64,000 nucleotides of DNA from Trichoplax sp. H2 (GCA_003344405.1 NOWV01000021.1:310001-374000), one strand, 5' to 3'; shown: positions 14,815 to 29,260, counted from the first letter of the stretch. The notes: generated from the letters alone by a model not told the origin. A program made the numbers and translations.

Positions 14815-17800
14815 CTAAGATATTCCCAATAATTCCTTTATTGCATGATATAATTTCAACGATTGACTTTTAGCTGTTTCCAACAAGGTATTGCCCATAC
14901 ATGAATAGGCCGTAGAGCATAACTTATTAACAGCAGACCGCATACTTGCGCTTGCACTTGATCCACCCAACAAATCCCAAATAACCGGTAAGACATGATG
15001 AGTAACAAGTTGAGGCTTTCGATCATACGCTGTCTTGACTAATTCTAATTTTAAAGAATGGTATTTGTATTATTAAAAGTAGATACTTACTTAGTTTTTG
15101 ACGTGTACGTTAATGTTACATTAATACATAATTATTAAACAATTTTTAAATAGGTGAATATATGTAATTACTTGCTACCAAAGGCTAATTTAATCCGCTA
15201 ATGGACGCAACGAAATTTTTAAGGCAATAAACGGTTATAGGCAAACAGCCGTGTATTAACTAGATGAAATTTAGATATACCAATACTTTGATATAACTTT
15301 TCGTCTATATTTTATCGATAATAAATGATAATTCAATCATTTGTTGACAATTAAGGTTTTACTTGACGATTCGTATCAGCCTATTACCAAATTTATATCT
15401 TTATAAAGTACAGCAAACAGATGGTTATATTGATTTAATTTCATGGTGAGGATTTACCTGATAATTTTTCAATCATTTCAGGTTTACTTCTTATACTACT
15501 TTGCAAAGAGGCATTAGCAAAGGATGGTATAAGTATTGTATTATCTAGGAATTATAACATAAAAATGCAAAAATAATATTCTGTTAATTCTGAATTAAAA
15601 ATTATGTACGCAATAGAAGGTTTTGGCTAGGAGAAATGTTACCTAAATGTGTTACTAGAGCATGAAGTGTCTGTAAGGCAGCATCATGAATACTCTTTTT
15701 CTTTGAAGCTAAATTACTGGCTAACGCTGGCACCACAGAATTCATAACTGGGCCTAAATGCTCACGAAGGCGAGGAATCATTGCTTGAAGTGCTCCTAGT
15801 GCTTTAATATTAACCTTAATGTAATAACAGTATAAAGTTAATTTGGTTGAAATTTCTATTTTGACAACTGTTAATTTCCGTCATTCGACTTTGATCTAAA
15901 ATTCTAAGTACTTTTAATTTTTTATCCGATTTGATTATTTTTAACTGAAGTAAAGAACATATGGTTCTATTATAATTAAAATCGAAATCTACCCTGTAAT
16001 CTATAGACTACTTGTTTTCAAAGCTCATTAACTCATGCATAATTATTATCAGTCTTACCTTGCTCATTGAGTCTGTTAATCGCGGAGTAAACTTATCAAA
16101 GACCTGTATAACATCGCGTCATCATTAATGTAAGAAAATAAATTTAATCGCAACAATTAATAATCTTGAAATTAGGCCAAATAGGCATCACTAGATTCTG
16201 TAATATTAGTTATTGCTGGGAGCCCACCTTTACAATGTGTGACGCAAAGGAAGATATATTACAGGTATTGACATAACTGACAAGTTGCTCAATTGCGGTT
16301 GATCGATCTGTCCAACTTTGGGATACTAAATCATCTAGCATGCCATCGGGTAGATCAAGTTGCGATTCCTGTCTTGCTGTTCGATTTGGAGAGCGTTTAG
16401 TTCGAGTTACTAATGAATTTCCCGGTGATTGTGCATCATTGCTGTAAAATAAGTAAGAACGGATGTAGACATTGAATATAACCGTTACGAAACCTTAATT
16501 GCTGCTTCTCGATGAAAGTTATTCTTACCCGGCCGAACCAAATCTGCTTAAGCGTGAACCATCTGTGACACTTCCACTAGCTTGTGATTGCCGTTGCTTA
16601 GCTGATGGAGTATCGGTTGGCTTGCTGCCTAATCCCTATAGATTATAAAATGCATGGAATTAATGCAATGTTTACTCTCTAGGTTATCGTATATCAGTCT
16701 GTATCAGTCTAAATTAGCTTGTTGATAGCTTAATACACTCATAAATTAGATTACTGTCAGCATACCTTCGTACTAAGAGTTTCTGCAATATCCATTAAAT
16801 GGCGGGCTTTAGAATCTGGCAATACTCGCCTAACGTGTTTTTCAAATTCTGGATGTGGTATTAACTTACAGATGATAGACTTCGCATAATACCTATACGA
16901 ATATTAATAAAATAGAATAAAAAGTTATTTTAATTGATAAAATATAGCAAATACTATAGAATCCAGCACAAGCATCAGATATTTAATGCTACGATACCTT
17001 GTTTCCGAAGAGCCTTCACTTGTAAACTTTTCAATGACTGGGATTACCTTTTCTGCAATTTCTCTCGGCCCACCTAGTAATCGTCCAACTCCCAACCTCT
17101 CTATTGCTGGCTCCAATAAGGCTGCAGTCGCTTTTCGAATAACTGCGTTCTTATGGCTGTATCGTGTTGACAAAGAATTGAAATAATTTAGCGGTTATGC
17201 TTAACTTTATGAATTGGGAAATCATTGAAATTGAACAGTTACCCAGAGCCTTCGTTAATAAGGGTAAAAACGCATTTTGTTGGCGTTACTTTAGCAACCA
17301 TCGCTTTTAATGCTTTCTCGGCATCATCCCATAAAAAGACGTTGGTATCAGAAGCTTTACATATTAATGTTTTAGTGGTGAGATCAAGATCCTAGCGATG
17401 AAGCCATAGCATGATATTAAATTCCAGCGCAACAATGTAAATAGACAAACTCTTTTTCAAATTAGTCTTTCTATCGAAATTACCATACCTGATCCATTTG
17501 TTTGCCCAAAACGTTAAACAATTCTTTCAAGCATACACAGGCATTCCGTACAATCTGTGAACGTAAATTCTTGACCTAGAATCAATCAATCATCAGTATT
17601 AGCAGATATTATCGGAATTGTCTACATCGTGAGTTAAAAGTACGCTTAGAACGATTTCAACAAGCTGTTCTACCTCGCTGACTACAGGAACAAGAATACT
17701 ATGAAGTTGTGGAGTTAATACGCCACTGTGATGTTGGCATAGTCTTCGGATAAGTGTAATTCCTTTGTGTTTTGTTTCCCATTCTGGATTTGCTATATTC

Positions 17801-20800
17801 TTTAATGCATCGCGCAAAGCCGCTTCTGGATTGCTGACAGGCTTTAACTCTTCAACCGGAATAACGGTATTGCCGTCTTTGACTGCAGAACTATGTGATA
17901 CAGCAGATGTTCTCTGTCGTCCGCTAGTATCGTCGGAAGGTGCTGATTCGTTGGCTTGATTAGATCTAACGGCCAAAATCAAATTATACGATCAATTATA
18001 ATCTGTGTACTTGCTTATACGACATGAAAGTAAAATCAAGTTTTTTCATCTTACGCGTTTTTTGTTAACGTCCGAGCTCCTACTGCGTGGCCGTCTAACG
18101 TACTAGGTGCTGCGTAAGTGATAGTGTAAAAGAAGGGAATAAAATCGATGAATATCGTTCTTGTAATCGTTAAGGAAAGGGGCGATATTGATTGAAAAGC
18201 TTAGGAAATTATGATCAAGATTTCTAGCTACCCTACATGTCGAAATTGACAATAATCGTAAATCCATCTCTATCGGTTACCTTGTGTATCGGATAAGCGA
18301 GAAGAATGTTGGTCTGCTTTTCGTTGTCTTACTTTCTCAAGACGAGGTTGTTCTCTTGCTTTCAAACGTTCTTGTGTTACCTTTGATAATGTAGTACTGA
18401 CTGCTGGTGCTTCCATTTCGCCATCTTGCGACGAATTTCTCATGCGTTTACCAACGAGCGCTGACGGCATGTTACCGGTTATGTTTTTATCGACCTATAG
18501 CAACAAGATTGCAAACAACGAAGGTGAGCGAATGATAAATCATTTTGTAATTGATCTTTTTGAAATATCTGAGTTGCAAAAGGTAACATTTTTAATCACC
18601 TGTTGGACACTATTGCGCCTACTATCACTGCCATTAGCAGAATAATTGGCCATAACACTAGACGATGCGCCTAATTTATTTAACATTTTATGGCCCACTA
18701 CCATAACATCGTCTTTATCTTGTAACGATATGGACTCTGGATAATCTTCGCTAGAATTTTTATGGGATGGAGTTATTGTTTCATCATGCAATTGTAGTTT
18801 CCTTCTTGGATTGAGTTTTTTATTACTAGGTGAAGGATAGGTTTGTAAATTATCCTCAGAGTTGCCAAAATCGGCCATAAAATGAAGATAGGAATCAGTA
18901 TTAGCTAGTTTTTTAGCTAAAGCTGGAACAGGTGGAGAACTGGTCCTTGATGTACTATCATCGCTGCGATTGGAAAGGCTACTGGGATTTTGTGAAAGTT
19001 TTTGTTCGCCATAGGATGCATTAGAAGCAATATCATTAGAAGTAGTATTCGTAAAATAGCTCAAATTTGATCCAGTATCACTTAATTCGCCGCTATCGTG
19101 AGATATTTGTGATCGTACACCTGTCCAGCTCCTATTTCATAACATAGCAATTGTTCGTTTCGTGTTAATAACGATATATCATAGAATAAATTGGAGTGGC
19201 GTTGCCTTAGGTACAGGATTACTAAAATTTTAAAAATATCATTACACCCTTCAAAATCGATACTAGCCTATCATCGCCATCTTGCAGCGTCGACCCCAAA
19301 CCGCTATCAACAACCTGTGATATAGATGATTTTCCTGTTTGGCTTCGAGTTGATTCTGCATTGGACCTTCTTGAATCTATATCTCGATTAACCTGCAAGA
19401 TATTATTTTAAAAAATAGTAGCAGGATTATTGAACCGATAACACTTCGGTATCGCTTAGTTTTGATTGCAAAATTGCTAAGATTAAAGATTTGATATTAA
19501 TAAGAAGGCAAAGAATTGACAAGCTTAGATAAGTTTGATAAGAAATTTAAAGTACAAAGTGGTAATAGAAGCCACGTCTAATGACTATAAATATCTCTAC
19601 GGGTAGCTACTGGAAACTTGTGATGCAGTTTAAATCATTAACGGATGCAATATAGATTTCATTACGATGGTTTCGATTCCTTATTTTTTTATGTTAAAAT
19701 AACGTCTTAGCTCTAAGTCAACTCAAGGATAATAATGAAAAGCTCAAGGTTCAATTGGAACAGTCGTAAAGCGCCCTAATATCAATTTTACATATCTCAG
19801 CCTAATCCATGTTATTAGTGGCTATAATACTAGGCCAATGTTCTAAAAGGAATGTATTAATTCTGTAGACTTACATCAGATGATTTGGATTCCTTGGCAG
19901 GAGTGTCTTTACCAGCTAACGTATTACTTCCTGTTTTAAGAGATTCTTGGCTATTAGTATCATAGTGCATTTTTTTTAGCTGTTTTTTACGCCGCTGTGC
20001 AGAACGAGCTAACTTTGGTTTCATAGGTAATGGTGAGGAATCTTCTGCTTGCTCATGACTGGATTCGCGATCTAAAGAGTTTACACGATTTACATCATCT
20101 TTACTATCTTCATTATTCGTCATTTTAGGCCATGTACTAGATAAACTAAGGCCTTTAGCTGTAGAATCGGTTATTTCACTCAATTCATTACTAGGTAAGG
20201 ATGGATAGAATAGTTCATTTGATGTGGTTTGTCCATTTCTATCCACTAATGACGATTCGCTATCCTGAATAAATAATTTCTTAGCACGAATACTAGTAGT
20301 GGGTGATTTCTTTCTGTTTTCATGCCCTAACGATAACTTTGAGTGTTTCTCCAACAGGTTTTTGTCTTTAATTTTTCCACTGCTATCAAGGCTTGAATGA
20401 TGCTGCAATAAATCAGAATCACTTTTACTATCCTCGTGGGAATCCTTGAATAAATTGGTAGGACTCTTTTGTCCAATAGGTGCCAGAGGTTTAACCATTC
20501 TAATCTAAAAGTTCATTTAAATGAAAAGATCTAATTATTATAAATACTTTCCATGTACAGTGACGATAAAATTACCGATGATAATTATAATTGGTACGTC
20601 TTTGGAGAAAAAACGTAAAAACATGGCTTGGGCATAAAATTTAACCTTAATGTATGACCCATTTTATGATAGACGATTATAATAGTTGAAAAATAATGAA
20701 ATCGTAACTAAAGAAAAATGCAATCTATTTTTTATAGTAACTAAAGCATGAAGTCAAAATCTTGACAAAAATCGATGGACTTGTTCATTATCATTATTTT

Positions 20801-23800
20801 TGCAAGAATATACTAGAGAAGAGTCTACATTGAAAATCAGAATTTTACTTTTGAAATGGTATGATCGGATGCTTGTATTAAAAATGGAATCATATTTTAC
20901 ATAATTGATGCCGTCGGCTATACAAGAATCAGTCTTAGTTCAAGCTATGAAAACCGGATGTTGCTGTCAAAATCTCATTAGTGCCATGACAGACTATTTA
21001 ATTTAATGAATTGAACTAGTTGTAAACGCAAAATTATTAATCGATAGCCATTCCTTGAAGTCTGTTTTATAAAAAGTCGATTGTAGAAAGCTGGACAAAA
21101 ATTCCGGTTTGATGGATTGAAATAATTATAAATGCAAAATTGTTTAGTTAATAGTTGATGAATTAAGAGTTGTAAACACAAAATCATTCGTTGACAGCTA
21201 ATCATTAAAATATATTTCATGAAAAGTATATTATAGAAAGTGGCATGAAAACTATTCTGTAATGAAGTTGCTGCAGTGAAGATTCGTAATGTCCATGATA
21301 TAAAAGCTGTCATTCTCAAATTATTTAGTACTATGGCTAAAAAAATTCATGGGTATTTTCAACTCCAATATAGGATGAAATAAAAGAAAAGGCTAACAAT
21401 AAGTACTAATAAATCCTATCCATTATTAACAATATTTTTAAAATAGTTTCTTTAGCAAGATCGAGATCCTTTAGTCTAGAATAGGGAATTTAAGTGACAA
21501 ATGGCAAAAAAGTAAAAATCTGTTGTAACCTTGATCAATAGTTAAGTACATCAATATCTCCTTTGAATCTATTCATATTAGTTTCAAACTTCTCTGCAAT
21601 AAAATAGACAGTTGATACAGTATTTAGTCTAAAATAATAATAATACTAGTCTGGAAAGAAGGAAATTTAAGCCTATTCGCACGGATAAATCCCGAGTTTT
21701 TAATAACTGTCTGCTTTAATTCAGACTTTTAAAACTCTGCAATCTAATAATAAGACTCGTATATATTGATCGATTCGATCTGTTTATAACTACTGTATGT
21801 TAGATAGTGTTATGGCGATGCTTAACCAAAATAAATACAAGCATTAAATCATTTTATCTTTCCGTTACTCATAAATGAAATTATTAGCTCATATACGATA
21901 TCCTTTAACAAGTATAGTCATAACCCGATAGTATTATGGCGAGCAAAATACTCTGTATTTTCTTTCTCATCTCTCTCACTCAAAGAAGACAATTAATCCA
22001 TAGCCACTAACATTAAGGGTTAAAACAACGCTAGTCTGTAAAAAAATAGCCTGATTAAACTTATCACTGTGCCCGTTATAGAAAACTAATTGTAGATTCA
22101 CAGGCTAAATTTTATTCTCGTTCCATCTAACTGAAAGGAAAAAGTCAATTGCAACGATAGAATATGAAGAAACACTCAACCGTGAACATTAAAAGAAGGC
22201 TAGTCTATGACAATATAAACTAAACTCTCGATATGCTCGTTTTAGGAGATAATCTAGAGATAACGACTTAAATTAATGCCGTAATATCATCCCAACTCGG
22301 ATAAGAAAGTCGATCTCAACGAAAAAATGCAAGTGTTATAGTAAGATGAACAAACTGAATCATCAGGAAATTATTGATATAAATTGTCCTAGTTTTACAT
22401 ATTTGCCCAATTGTGGTATGTAAGTACACAAAGATAATGTACAACAACCGTAATACTAGATGTTAATTAAATAATCTGGAGATATAGAGGCAAGCCAACA
22501 TAAACGATGTAAGTTAATTAACAAGTTTAAGAATTAAAGCCAATGTTAAAGTAACGACGTATTAATTAGAGCAAAATTATCTTGTTGTCGACGTCCGATG
22601 CCCAATCATCGTTAATTAACTTTATGACGACTATGCTTGATCAACCATAGCATTTAAAAGAGGATTATATTGAATTTAAAAGAAATGATAATGTTATAGT
22701 AGCGAGATATTAACTAGAGCAAAATTTATCTTGTTCTCGACCAGGATCAATGAAGTCCGATACCTCAATCATTCTTAATTAACTCATGACGACTATGCTC
22801 GATCAGCCGTAGTATTTAGAAGAAGATTATGTTAGATTTAAAAGAAATGACAAAAGCATCGCACAATTGGCCTATAAATCTTATAAAAAGAATTATCTGC
22901 CTTTCTTCTGAAGCTAAAAGCAGCAGGTAGATCATTCCATTAATTAAGCAACTTTTGGATTTAATAGAAAGCGATAACATGATTGTACATAGTTATTTAG
23001 GAGTAAGTACCCGCGTAGGCACTTGTACTAACAATTGGCTCATGAATCTTGATGAAACAATTCTTTCTTCTACTGTTAAATATATTTACTACTAAATCAA
23101 CCTCCAATGTTGGAGTTAGAATATTTCTTAAATCAAGCGTAGCCAATTTTTACATGTGGTATAAAGCGATAAAGTGATTAAATGTAATTATTGGCGACTA
23201 AACAGATGTACGAAATCATTACATTAGGTGTACATGGATTTATCATGATGTAATCGAAATTTTCTCTTCAGACATTCTCTTAGCAATCAAAAGTCATATC
23301 GATAGCCGCTTTTATAGCTGATGCATAGAGTAAACCTTTAATTACATTCACACAGGGATAAATTAGAATTGCGCTACTATGCATTTCAGTGTGAATACTA
23401 TATGCGATAGACTTCAAAAGGATGTTTTATAAATCAGTGAGAATATGCTTAATTTGTTACTGAAATTGCTAGAATTATAAACGGCTGTCCTTAGAGTTCA
23501 ATCATTTTTATTCTTCGCGGTAGTCTATAATATCCTACTATGGTTTGATTAAATCTTTTAAAATTAATTTTTTCATGAATAAAACCAACATAGTGTAATG
23601 CCGCCTTATTCAGTGAGAGACAGCGGTAAAGTTTAGATTATCTTCTAGCTAAGCAAATAAAGTATGGATTTTGTTATAAATCTCCTTGGAGAAGGAAAGT
23701 AATAGTGAAAAATGTTCGTATAGATTGATATCATTTCTTACTCATATTACTATCAATTTTTGTAGCAGTGCTTAACATTATCGTAACTGTTCAATAAATT

Positions 23801-26800
23801 ACTAGTAATTAGAACTTATTATACAATGTATAACATTCAATCTTTATTGCTAAAGATTTGTTTTAATTGTTGAATATTATACGTAGTTTCTCCGATCTAT
23901 CAATTCAGATCATTTCCTTATAGTAAAAATTTGCTATTGCTAATTCTAATTAATATTATTTTTTTCCTCAATCAGCAAGTATTATAATGATGTATTGAAG
24001 TTACGATTTCTAACATAGCGAAATTTTTAATGATGATGAATTTCAGTTGTCATTGTATAATTTAAGCCGTGATAAAGAGTCACGCATAAAAGTCATTTTA
24101 TAGCCCTAAAAATTAGTTAAATCTTAATAAGTTATTAACGTTATTGTATTCAAACTAGTGCATTCCTCTTCATCATCACATCGAACGATGGTGAATTTCC
24201 AACTGTAATTTTATAACTTAAGCTGTGATAAATTGTTACGCATCTAAGCTACCCGATGACCATTAAAATTAATTGAGCTGTAACGGATTATCTATAATAA
24301 GATAATAAAACTATTCCAATTGGTACATTCTTTCAATATCACGTTCAACGATGGCCAATTTCAGCCTGTAATTTTATAGTTTAACCCTTGTTAAAAAAAT
24401 CACGCTTACAAGTTACGGTACATTTTCTTCCAATATCAAATTTAACGATGGCTAATTCCAGCCTATCGTTTTATATTCAAGCCGTGATAAATTTACCACG
24501 CTTTTAATCTATCTCACAACCCTAATAAACAATTGATTTTGAATATATTTTTACAATATCATAGTGAATTGGCACAATATCTTTCAAGATCAATTAAGGG
24601 ATGGAGAATTTCAGTTTTTCCTTTTATTATATATGCCTTGATAAATGCGCGTAGTTACGCATCTCAGTCCCTTCGTAACCATGAAAAAATTACGATATTA
24701 TTGTATTTTAAAGGATTATCTGCTTTCCTGTATTTAAACTATTTCAAGTAGTACATCCAATATCATGGTATAATTCAAAGTTATGTTTAAACAAGATCAA
24801 TTTCCTTCCACAATTCATTTTATACCGTAATTAATACTGTGACAAATAGTTACGCTTATTAGTCATGATAGCTATTAAAATGAAAATTACAGTATTGGAT
24901 TTTAACGGGTAGTCTTGATACATCTACGCATTGTCGGTATACACTATACTGTATTTAAATCATTTCCAATGGGTATGGTCCCTTGAATAGTGTAGGGTAA
25001 TTCAATAATGATGACTAATCCTGAAAATAAATCTGTGAAATAAGACTAAAGGAAAATAAATACCACCCAAATAACCTAAAAGATTGTGAAGTAGAGTAAT
25101 TGATTTGGCTACATTGATACATGGCATGCCCTTCCCACCTAAAACCTTATCGTCAAAATTGAAGGGTTTTACTTCAATCATATGAAAATTGTTCAAAACG
25201 ATCATTTAAAAAAAATTAAACTGTCGAATTAAACGCAACATAAACTAAATTTATCAGTGTTGGAAGTAGAGTAAGAAATCTTGAACATTAATGAATATTT
25301 CTACCGGTACTCCAAATCACGCCTGATAAACTGCTGGGTTAAATATTCAACTTACGTCGTCTAACGATGCGTTGCGATTTGTTTTGGGTTTTTCAGGCGA
25401 TCGTGGAAAATTATTGACAGGTTCCCAAGGTAGACGAGATATTCCAGCACTATGATTCCTTCGGCCACTATTAACGCGTGGATTTTCCGGTGATGATATT
25501 GAACAATTAGATTGAGATCTTTCGTAAGGATCAGGCCCTTCTCCTTGTAATATCCACATAATATCGGCTTCCATATCGTTGTCGCGTTTACCAGTTGATT
25601 TTGCCGATGTCGGTAAGGCATGTGGATAATGAACAAGATCATCAACGCGAGCTAATTGCTTACGATTAAGGCGTGTTGTCACAACACGACATAGGCCAGG
25701 AATATTTTGATTATTTTCTATTTTTGTAACAATTGCCATTAATTCACTACGCCGACTATGGCCGAATAATGAAGCTAAAACCGCTATGGCTTCCAATGCT
25801 GCTTGACGTACACGACGTGTTGGATCAATTAGTGTCGGTAGAATAACTTGGGCTGTTGCTGTTAAATCGAAGTCAGTACGTGGATATAATGACATAGCAG
25901 CAATGTAGATATTTAAAATTTCTTCTTTACGACGTGGATTATCGTCATTTAAACTGGTAGCCGCAATGTCTAGTATCGTTTTAGGTGATGATTTCTGTAT
26001 CAAGCAGAGGATCACTTTTAAACTTTTTTGTCGCATCACAGTATTACTGAGAGCGCCTAATTTATTAACTAAACCGCGAGTGAGTATTTTCAACGCTGGT
26101 CGAATAGATATATTTAAATTTCGAATAACACTATGAAGGATATCATAAGTAGATAAGACTATCCTAAAGTTAATATCGTCAAGTAAATGAATTAAAAAAT
26201 CAGCAAATCCTTTAAGATGCGATCGTATTTTTTGATAATCGTAAAGGCCAGAAATAAGTGAATGTAATTCTTCGATGCCCTTAGCTCTCCATTTATATTC
26301 ATGATGTTTAGTATATTCAATAAGATGAGATGGTATAAAACCAAATTGTAAGTCACCTTCATTATTTTCATGTTGAGAGTTATCGTTAAAATGATGACCT
26401 GGAGGAATACCATGTTGCGGTGGCGACCCTCTACTAGCATCATCATGATATTTATGACTATGAACGTTATTCTCTACTTCATCTTCATCTTCTTCTCCTA
26501 CTTCGACATCTTCGTCTGATTCCTCATCTTCTTCTTCTTCTTCTTCTTCTACTTCTTCTTCTTCTTCCACTTCTTCTTCTTCCACTTCTTCTTCTTCTTC
26601 CACTTCTTCTTCTTCAACTTCTCCTTCTTCTTCTTCTTCTTCTTCTTCATCTTCTTCTTCTTCTTCTTCTTCTTCTTCTTCTTCTTCTTCTTCTTCTCTT
26701 ACTTCATCATCTTTTGCTTGTGTGTTATTATCGCCATAATTCATGTTATTACTTAGTAATGGTTGCTTACTACTATTACCATTGGATTTATGATTTACAG

Positions 26801-27500
26801 AAATTGGATCGTCTTCTTGAGTAAGAGGCGACGATGGATCAGCATGCAGATTGGTTAAATTTTTATAATACAGTCGAAGACGATTAGGCAAACGTTTAAG
26901 ATAAAAGGTAAATTTCTCTTCACCTATTAAACTACGAATTTTCTCTACACCTAACATAGGAGTGGTAACATCGCCATCAGGATCATTTTGTAATTGGACC
27001 ATTAGCCCAAAAAATAGCTCGTACATATCGTATTGGATAAAATCATGCGTTAATAGCACCGGTAATGCAGCTATACACTCTAATCTTAATCTAGGCATAT
27101 GACTACAAACTCCATGTTCTGCTAGCATGTCAAGAATAGATTGGACATGAGAGGTCGATTTCATAATCATATGGATTGTAGCAATGGCTGAAGTTTTAAT
27201 ATTGGCTTTGCTATGGGCTAAGTTCAGGATTAACGGTTGTATAATAATTTCCAAGTGATTGTCGATATAGGCCGATTGGCTCGGATAAATATCGCCTATC
27301 AATTGTATCGATTCCAATCGAACACTCCCTGCATCAGTTGACAAGATATTGGATAGTAAGTCGAAAAATTGAGACGGTTGAGTAATTTGAAGTCGTCCAT
27401 TTTCACGGCGTAAATTATTTCGTAATTCTTTAATATATTGGACACGTTTTCTTTCGTTGGTCTCTCTCTTCAAGGCAGCAACTAAGCCGCTATCGTCCAT
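14815..27500 (-). CDS. TOGARAM1: TOGARAM1 / crescerin, ciliary TOG-array microtubule protein
   Basis: TOGARAM1 binds tubulin through TOG domains and regulates axonemal microtubules and cilium length. Seventeen exons on the minus strand, from ATG 27500: 27500-25356, 20504-19875, 19392-19248, 19120-18600, 18494-18281, 18109-18055, 17965-17674, 17575-17489, 17391-17243, 17156-16998, 16892-16766, 16635-16529, 16441-16228, 16103-16059, 15814-15643, 15544-15458, 15044-14815. All phases join, giving 1792 residues (human 1720). TOG1 spans about residues 1-215, followed by a Glu-rich linker (264-342), TOG2 (about 387-610; RRVRQAALEAIAVLAS is the conserved core), a Ser-rich linker, TOG3 (about 1283-1490; KNLRSQIVRNACVCL, SSETRYYAKS) and TOG4 (about 1570-1790). 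Domain order matches animal TOGARAM1. The junction between exons 3 and 4 is the least certain. The first intron is 4851 bp; the others are mostly short. Confidence 0.92.
21000..21260. repeat. degenerate two-copy tandem repeat, about 150-bp unit
   Basis: Blocks beginning TTGTAAACGCAAAATTATT and TTGTAAACACAAAATCATT are each followed by a related stretch containing GATAGCCATT or GACAGCTAATC, then ATGAAAAGT/ATAAAAAGT and TGTAGAAAG or ATAGAAAG. Identity is moderate. Confidence 0.65.
22551..22860. repeat. two-copy tandem repeat, about 150-bp unit
   Basis: Both copies share TTAAcTAGAGCAAAAT-type starts, CTTGTTCTCGAC or CTTGTTGTCGAC, CCAATCAT or CTCAATCAT, the block GACGACTATGCT, then a GGATTATATT or AGATTATGTT block and TTTAAAAGAAATGA. 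The copies begin near 22551 and 22699. Confidence 0.75.
24030..24890. repeat. degenerate tandem array, about six units of 100-190 bp
   Basis: Units share a core of GATGG-GAATTTC-A-CTGTAATTTTATA, then TTAAGCCGTGATAAA, GTTACGC or ACCACGC, and an ATTAAAATTA or CCTAATAA end. Cores occur near 24034, 24187, 24348, 24446, 24600 and 24790. The array lies wholly inside the first TOGARAM1 intron. Confidence 0.75.
26474..26711 (-). repeat. GAA/GAG microsatellite encoding poly-Glu linker of TOGARAM1
   Basis: On the + strand this reads as a TTC/CTT run with interruptions. On the coding strand it encodes about 79 residues that are mostly Glu, with a few Asp, Val, Gly and Ser, between TOG1 and TOG2. Val and Gly interruptions recur at intervals. 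The tract is in frame and lies between intact domains, so it is a real coding repeat and prone to length change. Confidence 0.9.
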
Positions 27501-29260
27501 GATTACTTCTTAATAATTGACGGCCAATACATTACATTGACATTGATAGAGGAGATGAAAATAGTCAATCATTGCCGATACCAACACTTACCATCGGTTC
27601 ATCTACGATCATATTAAAATAAAAAGGCCGGACTATTAGAAGAAAAAAAAAGTAGACTAGACCATTGAATTAAAATGGAGAGAATTTTAGAGTAAAAGAA
27701 GAACAATTTTAAATAAGAGTTAATTAAGAAAGAGGGAGAGAAAGAGAAAAAAGAGTACATTTCTAGCTATTCTATCTCTTTCTATAGCTTACCTTTTAAG
27801 CTAATCAAAGTGTTGTCTAGGGTGAACGATGATGAAATACTCTGAAGAAAATAAAACTAGTGCTAATAAAACAAGGGCTGATTAAAACTAAATTAACTCG
27901 ATGATCGATTGATTTGTAGTTGTGGATTTTATTGAAATGACAAATGAGAATAAATAACGACTCGTTTAATGGATGTTTAGTTGTTATCAGCGAGTAACAA
28001 TATGGTTAAGTGATGATATTAATAGATAGAACTTTAGTCTCAATTCTAAGCTTGATGATGTTATGATGATGATGATGCTAATTCCCACTAGTTGTTGTAT
28101 GCGTTGCCCTGGTAGTTTATACTAACGACCGTGAAAATTTTCCATCAGACACTAGAATATATTATTCAGAGTAAGGAAAGAATGACCAAGCACCAGACCA
28201 AATGCTATATAAAGAGTACAATGTCCAAGTTGTCGATTAATACACAATATGGATGAGAAAAAAAAGAAGGATAACCCAGACTGGCCCTTATTACCTTCTA
28301 TAGACTAGAGAATACATTCCTATAATAGACTCTAGTAATGGCTACCACTACAGTAAAAGAATTGTCCTAATTGTTTTATATAGAAACGATTACGTCGGTT
28401 GCGAAAAGGGAGCGTGGTTTGAACTTTTGCCGAATAATACAAATCAAGCCATGTACCCTAATGAATAAGAATGCTCTCCATGTTATGATAGGTTAGCACT
28501 AGTGTTGGACTAGTTAGTAGTATAAAATTATATTAGCAATCTATCAAAATTAAGCCAAATAATGGCGTTATGACGAAATAACAAAATCCATTGTCCAACA
28601 ACTGTTTTGTTATATTATTTTTGTGGCAAATAGTATTCAGAAGAGAAATCAATCAAGTCAAATCTTTCCCCTCCCTAGTCGTATAGTATGCTTGCAAGAT
28701 GTCATATCTATTGATCAACTCAACTGAAAAGATTGGATTGATTTGGGTTTTTCTCTCTCTCACACTATCTTACAATTCATTCCATACATTGCTTCCATGC
28801 ACAACAGGATATCATGACATGCCACTCCATCAATGATATTTGTTATCGATACTGATCTATAGCATGTATGGCTTTAAAGTATTTCCAAATTGATATTAGA
28901 AAAAGAAGGGATAGCTTGCTAAGGCAGAATCAATAAAATTAGTCAATCTTGGAAAGGGTAAAGTAGAAACTGGTAATAATCACTAGTATGATAGCAAGAT
29001 AGTAATCGATGCAATTAGATATGGAAGAGCATCATCTACTGTAGGATACGAATGGATGCCAAAAATTGATATTAATCCTCTTCTGATAGAATGTCCATCT
29101 GAACTGAAATAATATCATGAGATAGAAATCCAGGTGACAAGCAAAACTCGCCCATAATCGCTATCTAAAAAAATTGCAACAGGCTAACTGTCTATTACTA
29201 CAATCCAATGTTGCTACAATACATGCTCATCATCAATGTATATCAGCTAAATTTGCTAAT

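Larger units (their letters stand above)
20505..25355 (-). other. large first intron of TOGARAM1
   Basis: This 4851-bp intron is far larger than the gene's other introns. I see no exon or second gene inside it. It is filled by degenerate tandem arrays at about 21000-21260, 22550-22860 and 24030-24890 (listed separately). Small skipped exons cannot be excluded. Confidence 0.75.
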
